A DNA stretch of 49,849 bases from Klebsiella pneumoniae (GTDB lineage: Bacteria > Verrucomicrobiota > Verrucomicrobiia > Limisphaerales > SXTU01): assembly GCA_943330855.2 (NCBI GenBank), contig CALQJI020000036.1, forward strand, positions 1 to 49,849, written 5' to 3'. Both the position numbers and the translations under genes were made by a program. Under the pieces are notes generated by a model. That model saw only the letters and a list, made by a program, of their open reading frames with translations, was not told where the DNA came from and ran no database searches. This document shows positions 44,345 through 49,849 of the stretch, one piece after another; the stretch's first letter is position 1; the number at the start of each line of letters is the position of its first letter.

Positions 44345-47300
44345 ATGAAACACCTCGTCGTCGCCATCCTCCTCGCACTCACGATCTGCTGCAAAGTCAG
44401 CGCGGAGGAGCGCTACCTGCTCGCGGCGGACCACCAAGTCGTCGAGATCAACCGCGCGGGCAAGGTAACCGATCTCCTGAAGCATCCCGGCCACGGCGGT
44501 ATCTATGACGCCTGGCGGCTGCCGGATGGCGGCATCGCTTATGCGCACAAGGGTGGCTTGGCGGTGTTTGATGCGGCGAAGAAACTGGTCATGGAACACA
44601 AGGCACGCGAGAGCGCAAAGGGCGTTGAGGTGACCAGCGTTGCGGTGCTGGAAGGTGGCAAGAAGTTTGCCGTGATGGACAGCGGCGTGAGTCAGATTCG
44701 CATCGTGGACCACAGCGGTCGTATCGTGAGCGAGACGCCGTTGCCGGATCTCAAGGATGATCCGCTGCACTTTCGCTATCGCATGATTCGTGACGTGCCG
44801 GGTGCCAATGCTTTCTGGGTCGGGCAATACGGACGCAAGACGGTGCTGAAGGTGGAAACGGGCACGGGGCGTGTGTTGCAGACGATTCCGCTCGATCCGC
44901 TGCTGAAGCCTTCGCCGACGGTTAAAAAGGCCTTCGACGTGCTGCAAGTCGCGGATGGTTCCTTGTGGGTTTCCACGTCCACAGGCTGTCAGTTGCTGCA
45001 CCTCAGTGCGGATGGGAAGAAGCTCGGCTGCTGGACCATCGAGGACCTTGATCTGAAGTGCCGCTACTTGCTCGGCATGGCGCGCCTGGCCAGTGGCAAC
45101 GTGCTCATTGCCTGCGGTGACTATCATCTTCAGAAGGCCGAAGAGGGCCGCGATTTGCTGGCGGAAATCGATCCGACGGGAAAGGTTGTGTGGCGGCTCA
45201 CGCGCGATCAGTTGGTGGATCAAATCGAAGGCGCAATCGACAAAGGCAGCGGCCTCGAAGAGATGCGCATCACGAACGTTCATGTCGTTGACGCACCGCC
45301 TGCCAAAGCGGCCAAAACAACCGCAGCCAACCACCTCCCCGCTTTCATCGGCAAGCACTGCATCGACTGCCATGATGACAGCACGGCGAAAGGCGACTTC
45401 AATATTACCGCGCTCGATTTCAACCTCAGTGATGCCGTGAAGCGCGCGCGGTGGACGCAGGTGTTTGATCTGGTCGATAAGAGTGAAATGCCGCCACCGG
45501 AGAAGTCGAAGGTGAGCAAGGAAGAGCGCCAAGCTTTTACCCAGGAACTGAGTGCGAAGTTGCTGGCGGCAGCAAAGTCTGATCTGGCCAAAACGGGTCG
45601 TGGTTCCGTGCGCAGGCTCACGCGGGTGGAGTTTGAGAACAATCTGCGGGTGCTTTTGAAGCTGCCTGACCTCGATATTCGTGACAAGTTGCCCGAAGAC
45701 CGCGATTCGCACGGCTTCACGAAGGTTTCCGTCATGCTCGATGTATCGCGCGTGCAGTTAGATGCCTATCTCGATGCCACGGAGACCGCACTGCGCACCG
45801 CGATGGCCGGGGGAGCTCCGCCGTCGAAGCCGGTCACGCAGCGCTTCACCGGCCTGCAGTTGTTTCCCGGCCTCAACACCTTCGGAGAGCGTGAGGCGAT
45901 GTTCTTTGCGCGGGACAATCGCATGGTGCCCATCACCAACGAGGAAATGAAGAAGATGACACCCGCGCAGCGCAATGATCCCACGCTGGAGATGGCGCTC
46001 TTCCGCTCGGCGACCTGGCCTTACTACGGCTATCCGCCGGGCTTTCGTGCAAAGGCCGACGGTGCCTATCGCGTGCGGTTCAAAGGAAGGGCCGTTCGGC
46101 AGGTGCGGGACTTCCGATTGGTGCCAGCGTATGGCCCCATCGCCATGAGCTTCCGTGCGCGGCAACCTTCCGGCCCCGATGTCTCAGGGGATGTGCGCGA
46201 GACGGGTGGCTGGATGGATTTGCAGCCAGAGGCACCCGAGGTTGAGACGACGATTCATCTCAAAGCGGGCGAGACTTTTGAATACAGCCCGCTGGGATTG
46301 CCGGTGCCGTTCATTCGCACGGATGGCGGCTTCTTTTATGATTTCCCGCCGATGCCGCCGGAAGGTCATCGCGGCGTTGCGATTCAATGGCTCGAAGTCA
46401 CCGGACCGCTCGTCGAGTCGCAATGGCCACCGTCTTCGCATCGTGTGTTGTTTGATGAGGTTGCGCCTGTGAACGGCACCGCTGCCGATGCGGAGCGGTT
46501 GTTTCATCGTTTCGCCACGATGGCTGCGTTGCGCCCGATGAGCGACAAGGCGCTTGAGCCCTTTCTCAAGTTCATCCACGCCAAACTCGATGCTGGCACG
46601 GCCTTTGCCGATGCAATGCTCGCGGGCTATCAAAGCCTGCTATGCTCCTCACACTGCCTTTATCTCGCCGAGCCACGTTCGGGTTCTGAAGCCGTTCACT
46701 TCGACATCGCCGCGCGGCTCTCGCATCTCTTCTGGAATCAGCGTCCTGACGATGAACTCAGGTTGCTCGCCAAAAACGGACGTTTGCGCGATGCCACCAC
46801 GCTCAAGGCCCAAACTGATCGCCTCATCGCTGATCCGCGCTTCGATCAGTTCGTCAACATGTTCGCCGACGAATGGCTCGATCTCCGCAAGCTGCGGCGC
46901 GACATCCCGGACGAGCGTTTGTATCCTGAGTATCGCAAAGACGACTACCTCGTGGATTCGATGGCGCATGAGACGCAGGCCTTCCTGAAGGCGATGGTGC
47001 GCGAGAACTTACCTGCCACCATGCTCGTCACAGCGGACTTCACCTTCGTGAATGATCGCCTCGCGCTGCACTATGATCTGCCGCGTGTGCCGGGCTCCGC
47101 CATGCAGCGCGTTGCATTGCCCAAAGGCAGCCCGTTTGGAGGTCTCATCACGCAGGCCGCACTAATGAAACACACCGCGAACGGCACCACGACCTCACCC
47201 GTGCTGCGCGGCGTGTGGATCATGGAGAAGCTGCTCGGCCAGCCCGCACCGCCACCGCCCAAGAGCGTGCCCGCCGTCGAGCCAGACATCCGCGGTGCCA

Positions 47301-47776
47301 TCACGATTCGGGATCTGCTCGCCAAACACACCCAATCAAAAACCTGCGCAGCCTGCCATGCGAAGTTCGACCCCATCGGCTTCGCGTTGGAGAACTTCGA
47401 TGTAATGGGCGCATGGCGGGATCGCTATCGAGGCATGGAAAAAGGCGAGAAGATCACCGGCTTCGACCCAGCCGGCCATCCCTACACTTACTTCGTCGGC
47501 CAAGCCGTCGATGCCTCGGGCAAACTGCCCAGCGGCGAGTCTTTCCGCGACATCCACGACGTGAAACGCCTCTTAGCTGCCAACCCGCGCCAACTCGCCC
47601 GCAACCTCCTTCATCACCTCATCCTACACGCAACGGGGACGCCTGTGGGCTTCGTGGATCGGGGAGAAGCCGAGTCCATGCTCGATGCGTGTGAGAAGAA
47701 TGGCTATCGGGTGCGAGATCTCATTCACGCGCTGGTGCGGAGTCAAATTTTCCTCGGAACACAATGCATCCCATGA
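44345..47776 (+). CDS. Beta-propeller fused to di-heme DUF1587/1592/1588 cytochrome
   Basis: The ATG at 44345 begins the signal peptide MKHLVVAILLALTICCKVSAE; product 1143 residues. Residues about 25-325 are a propeller of the same style as the free protein at 27780 (YLLAADHQVVEINRAGKVT, RLASGNVLIACGDY, LLAEIDPTGKVVWRL). PSCyt1 follows, with CIDCH at 339-343 and the SEMPPPEK loop. DUF1587 is at about 455-520, then an insert (about 520-760), DUF1595, DUF1592 (ARLSHLFWNQRPDDELR), DUF1588 with CAACH at 1001-1005, and DUF1585. The DUF1552 start overlaps its stop. In the other modules the propeller is separate or absent, so this fusion indicates that the two parts act together. Confidence 0.9.
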   Translation: MKHLVVAILLALTICCKVSAEERYLLAADHQVVEINRAGKVTDLLKHPGHGGIYDAWRLPDGGIAYAHKGGLAVFDAAKKLVMEHKARESAKGVEVTSVAVLEGGKKFAVMDSGVSQIRIVDHSGRIVSETPLPDLKDDPLHFRYRMIRDVPGANAFWVGQYGRKTVLKVETGTGRVLQTIPLDPLLKPSPTVKKAFDVLQVADGSLWVSTSTGCQLLHLSADGKKLGCWTIEDLDLKCRYLLGMARLASGNVLIACGDYHLQKAEEGRDLLAEIDPTGKVVWRLTRDQLVDQIEGAIDKGSGLEEMRITNVHVVDAPPAKAAKTTAANHLPAFIGKHCIDCHDDSTAKGDFNITALDFNLSDAVKRARWTQVFDLVDKSEMPPPEKSKVSKEERQAFTQELSAKLLAAAKSDLAKTGRGSVRRLTRVEFENNLRVLLKLPDLDIRDKLPEDRDSHGFTKVSVMLDVSRVQLDAYLDATETALRTAMAGGAPPSKPVTQRFTGLQLFPGLNTFGEREAMFFARDNRMVPITNEEMKKMTPAQRNDPTLEMALFRSATWPYYGYPPGFRAKADGAYRVRFKGRAVRQVRDFRLVPAYGPIAMSFRARQPSGPDVSGDVRETGGWMDLQPEAPEVETTIHLKAGETFEYSPLGLPVPFIRTDGGFFYDFPPMPPEGHRGVAIQWLEVTGPLVESQWPPSSHRVLFDEVAPVNGTAADAERLFHRFATMAALRPMSDKALEPFLKFIHAKLDAGTAFADAMLAGYQSLLCSSHCLYLAEPRSGSEAVHFDIAARLSHLFWNQRPDDELRLLAKNGRLRDATTLKAQTDRLIADPRFDQFVNMFADEWLDLRKLRRDIPDERLYPEYRKDDYLVDSMAHETQAFLKAMVRENLPATMLVTADFTFVNDRLALHYDLPRVPGSAMQRVALPKGSPFGGLITQAALMKHTANGTTTSPVLRGVWIMEKLLGQPAPPPPKSVPAVEPDIRGAITIRDLLAKHTQSKTCAACHAKFDPIGFALENFDVMGAWRDRYRGMEKGEKITGFDPAGHPYTYFVGQAVDASGKLPSGESFRDIHDVKRLLAANPRQLARNLLHHLILHATGTPVGFVDRGEAESMLDACEKNGYRVRDLIHALVRSQIFLGTQCIP

Positions 47777-49077
47777 ATGCCCCCCACATCGCCGCTGCTC
47801 TCCCGCGGCGTCGCTTCCTTCGCGGTCTCGGCGTCACACTCGGACTTCCGCTGCTCGAATGCATGACGCCCGTCTTCGCGAAAGGCTCGCCGCCGGCACC
47901 GCCCAAGCGGATGCTCCTCATTTCCAACAACCTCGGTGTGTTGCCCCAGCATTTCTTCCCAAAGGACAAAGGCCCCGGCTACACGCTGTCACCTTATTTG
48001 AAGGAACTCGCGGCCTTCAGGAACGACTTCACCGTGTGCAGCGGCCTGTCGCATCCGGCGGTGACTGGTGGACACAGCACCGAGAACTGCTTCCTCACCG
48101 CCGCACGCGACCCCACTCGCAGCGGCTTCCGCAACAGCATCTCGCTTGACCAGTTCGCAGCTGAGGCTCTGGGCCATCAGACGCGCTTTTCCACGTTGAA
48201 CCTCGGCGTGAACATCGACAAAGCCAACCGCAGCCTCTCCTGGACGCGCGATGGCGTGCTGCTGCCTGCCGAGGACAGCCCAGCGGCCCTGTTCCGCAAA
48301 ATGTTCATCCAGGGAGATGCGAAACAGACCGCGCGCTCACTCAAACGGCTCCAGGAGCGCGGCAGCGTGCTCGATGTATTGAGCGAAGACATGCGCGGTT
48401 TCCAACGCGGACTCAGCGCCACGGATCGCTCGCGTTTGGACCAATACTTGACCTCCGTGCGTGAACTCGAAGAGCGCCTCGCCATCTCCGGAGAATGGGA
48501 GCAAAAACCCAAGCCTACCACCCAGGCCGCGCCACCGCAGGACATCGCCGACAAGGCCCGGTTCTTCCCCAAGATCCAGCTCATGCTCGACATGGCCCGT
48601 CTGGCCTTCGAATCCGACTCCACGCGCATTATCACGCTCATGGTGGACGGTTTCGCCACGCCCGTCTTTGAGATTGATGACCACCAACGCACCCGCGACG
48701 GCTACCACAATCTCAGCCACCACGGCCAGTCGAAGGAGAAGCTCGCCGAACTCGAAAAGGTGGACCTTCAACAAATGCGGCACCTCCGCGATCTCATCAC
48801 TGCACTGGCCGCCACCCCCACCGCCGACTCCAAACGCCTGATCGACCACACCATGGTCCTCTACGGCAGCAATCTCGGCGATGCGAACGTCCACAACTGC
48901 ACCAACCTCCCCGTCCTCCTCGCGGGCGGCGGATTCAAACACGGCCAACACCTTGCCTTCGACACCCGGCACAACAAACCGCTGTGCAATCTCTTCGTCT
49001 CCATGTTGCATCGGATGGGAGTCGAAGCAGAAGCTTTTGGCAGCAGCGCGGGCACCATTATCGACATCGTCACTTGA
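47773..49077 (+). CDS. DUF1552 (HXXSHH) Tat-exported protein, canonical motif
   Basis: The ATG at 47773 makes a 4-base overlap with the cytochrome stop and is preferred over 47764; product 434 residues. The Tat signal is PRRRFLRGLGVTLGLPLLE. The motif HNLSHH stands at residues 312-317. The blocks GGHSTENCFLTAARD, SISLDQFAAEALG, and MVLYGSNLGDANVHNCTNLPVLLAGGGFKHGQHLAF match the protein at 10041 closely. Operon partner of the propeller-cytochrome. Function unknown. Confidence 0.93.
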   Translation: MNAPHIAAALPRRRFLRGLGVTLGLPLLECMTPVFAKGSPPAPPKRMLLISNNLGVLPQHFFPKDKGPGYTLSPYLKELAAFRNDFTVCSGLSHPAVTGGHSTENCFLTAARDPTRSGFRNSISLDQFAAEALGHQTRFSTLNLGVNIDKANRSLSWTRDGVLLPAEDSPAALFRKMFIQGDAKQTARSLKRLQERGSVLDVLSEDMRGFQRGLSATDRSRLDQYLTSVRELEERLAISGEWEQKPKPTTQAAPPQDIADKARFFPKIQLMLDMARLAFESDSTRIITLMVDGFATPVFEIDDHQRTRDGYHNLSHHGQSKEKLAELEKVDLQQMRHLRDLITALAATPTADSKRLIDHTMVLYGSNLGDANVHNCTNLPVLLAGGGFKHGQHLAFDTRHNKPLCNLFVSMLHRMGVEAEAFGSSAGTIIDIVT

Positions 49078-49320
49078 ACCCATCGTTAAATCTCACGCGC
49101 CGCCATCTCCCCGGCCAGATGACCACAGGTCTGACTGGCGTGGCGCTCTCGCGGCTGTTCACGAGCGAACTCGCCGCCGCGGCGGGCGCGCGATCACGAA
49201 CTGGCAGCGCAGCGAGGGGCCCAAGTGGACGGCCGAACTGCCCGACGTGAAGGCCGGCCGCTGGTTCTTCCGGCAACTGATTGTCAACGACCGCCGCTTA
49301 CACACGAGGCGTCCCGCTGC
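49078..49320 (+). pseudogene. Debris: DUF1501 N-terminal fragment and beta-helix protein fragment
   Basis: Directly after the DUF1552 stop, one frame reads NLTRRHLPGQ and continues GLTGVALSRLFTSELAAA, the start of a DUF1501-type Tat leader. From about 49195 a different frame reads TNWQRSEGPKWTAELPDVKA then GRWFFRQLIVNDRRLHTRRP, a segment typical of right-handed parallel beta-helix polysaccharide-active proteins. Neither continues, so two unrelated gene pieces were joined by deletion. The remaining bases to 49390 show nothing I recognise. Confidence 0.5.
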
Positions 49321-49390
49321 GAAGAGCTCACGGCCTGCCAGGCGGCTCCGTCGGTGGATGCCTGCCCCCCGGCGGGAAGCGTCCATGCGC

Positions 49391-49699
49391 TCACGCCTCC
49401 GGCGGCAGGACGCTGAAGCGCTTCCTCCCCGCGCCGATGACGTTGATCGTCACCTTGATGGCCACCGTGTAGATCATCAGGCCCAGCGCCCAGATGCCGG
49501 CGGTGATTTTCCATTCCATCACGCTGGGCAGGTATTCCACGACCTCGTGCAAGGTCGAGGGGATGAAGCCGGGGATGATGAGGCCCATGCCCTTCTCGAT
49601 CCAGATGCCGGCGAAGGCCAGCACGCAGGCGAGGTTAAACAGGCGTCTGTCGGCGACGGCGCGCGGTGACAGCAGCAAGCCGGCGGCGATCACGGTCAT
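49391..49699 (-). pseudogene. NrfD/PsrC-type membrane subunit, C-terminal part, truncated by IS21
   Basis: On the - strand, 102 codons encode the last transmembrane part of an NrfD/PsrC-superfamily quinone-interacting subunit: FAGIWIEKGMGLIIPGFIPS, then HEVVEYLPSVMEWKI and a final membrane helix. The frame is cut at the IS21 end (49700/49701), so the start and most of the protein are missing. Whether the parent was part of an alternative complex III, a DsrP/HmcC-like complex or a molybdoenzyme cannot be told from this end alone. It is the only - strand gene recognised. Confidence 0.8.
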
Positions 49700-49700
49700 C

Positions 49701-49726
49701 TGTAAACGCCGGTTGAAAAGTGCGGC
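49701..49726 (+). repeat. IS21-type terminal inverted repeat (left end of right copy)
   Basis: A perfect 26-base inverse match to 481-506, beginning with TG. The inner copies of aaaagtg next to it are expected transposase-binding repeats. Confidence 0.9.
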
Positions 49727-49784
49727 GGGGTCACGGATGTGACAGGGCGGTCGAAAAGTGCAGCGCCTTCATGAACAATGAAGC

Positions 49785-49849
49785 ATGTATCGCATTATGG
49801 AAGACTGGACCGACATACGGGAACGGGTGGCCTCGGGCAAGGTGAGCAA
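49785..49849 (+). CDS. istA: IS21 transposase IstA, first codons (3'-truncated by window edge)
   Basis: From the ATG at 49785 the frame reads MYRIMEDWTDIRERVASGKVS, matching the N-terminus of IstA just before its helix-turn-helix (W-x-x-I-R-x-x-V-x-x-G). A second in-frame ATG at 49797 may be the true start. The catalytic DDE core and the rest of the gene lie beyond the window. Confidence 0.75.
   Translation, partial: MYRIMEDWTDIRERVASGKVS

Larger units (their letters stand above)
49701..49849 (+). mobile_element. IS21-family element, left-hand end (right copy)
   Basis: The element starts with TGTAAACGCC, the inverse of 481-506, and continues with an inner repeat tcgaaaagtg (49751-49760) and the first codons of istA. 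It inserted into the NrfD-type gene on the - strand. The element runs off the window, so only its left end is seen. Confidence 0.9.

Noticed and set aside
48881..49669. 262-codon + strand frame running over the end of DUF1552
   Set aside because: Its first part is out of frame with DUF1552 and its last part is antisense to the NrfD fragment; only a short stretch near 49195-49315 resembles a real protein and is reported as debris.
1..49849. The window as a circular element carrying a single IS21
   Set aside because: The bases next to the two IS ends (CTTTC and TCATC) do not form a target duplication, so a simple single insertion in a circle is not supported, though a rearranged one cannot be excluded.
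1..49849. CRISPR arrays, tRNA and rRNA genes
   Set aside because: No regularly spaced repeats, cloverleaf-like segments or rRNA signatures were seen on reading.

Overview
This is a 49.8-kb, GC-rich window from a member of the PVC superphylum, most likely Verrucomicrobiota (Planctomycetota is the alternative). The assignment rests on the density of families typical of that group: planctomycete-type c cytochromes (PSCyt1/DUF1549/DUF1553 and DUF1587/1592/1588/1585), their Tat-exported partners DUF1501 and DUF1552, secreted sialidase-like propellers and a caspase-like/FGE fusion. Essentially every intact gene between 562 and 49077 lies on the + strand, and many junctions are 4-base ATGA or GTGA overlaps. 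I saw no tRNA, rRNA or CRISPR array.

Both ends lie inside IS21-family elements in the same orientation. The window opens in the 3' part of istB, closed by a terminal repeat at 481-506. It ends with the matching repeat at 49701-49726 and the first codons of istA. The right-hand copy truncates an NrfD/PsrC-type membrane subunit gene that remains as 49391-49699 on the - strand.

Layout. (A) 562-5490: DUF1552, a pseudo-caspase/FGE protein and a short di-heme cytochrome. (B) 5661-11312: a broken FAD oxidoreductase, then a large DUF1587/1592/1588 cytochrome with its DUF1552 partner. (C) 11416-19015: a sialidase-like protein, a DUF1549/DUF1553 cytochrome, DUF1501, and a LamG-sialidase protein. (D) 19020-28679: an AraC remnant, a GntR/FCD regulator with a palindromic GGTATACC operator, a 1313-residue cytochrome, a sialidase-SGNH esterase fusion, a 46-codon signal-peptide-only ORF, DUF1552 and a small beta-propeller. 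(E) 28799-38516: a carbon-catabolic cluster with a D-2-hydroxyacid dehydrogenase, a malate/L-lactate:quinone oxidoreductase, two SDRs, an FAH-family hydrolase, an ACS-type MFS transporter, a fused E1 and an E2 of a 2-oxoacid dehydrogenase, ending in a fragment of a second FCD regulator. (F) 38520-49077: a CocE-type hydrolase, DUF1549/DUF1553, DUF1501, a propeller-cytochrome fusion and DUF1552. (G) 49078-49849: gene debris, the broken nrfD and the IS.

How it may work together (inference). Sec-exported multidomain cytochromes and Tat-exported DUF1501/DUF1552 partners recur as modules beside sialidases and esterases, which suggests an envelope system acting on complex glycans. Region E could carry the lower half of a non-phosphorylative deoxyhexose (L-fucose/L-rhamnose) route: SDR and FAH hydrolase giving pyruvate plus L-lactate, the quinone oxidoreductase oxidising lactate, and E1/E2 making acetyl-CoA. 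Decay is scattered throughout: pseudogenes, orphan signal-peptide sequences and a dispersed palindromic repeat.
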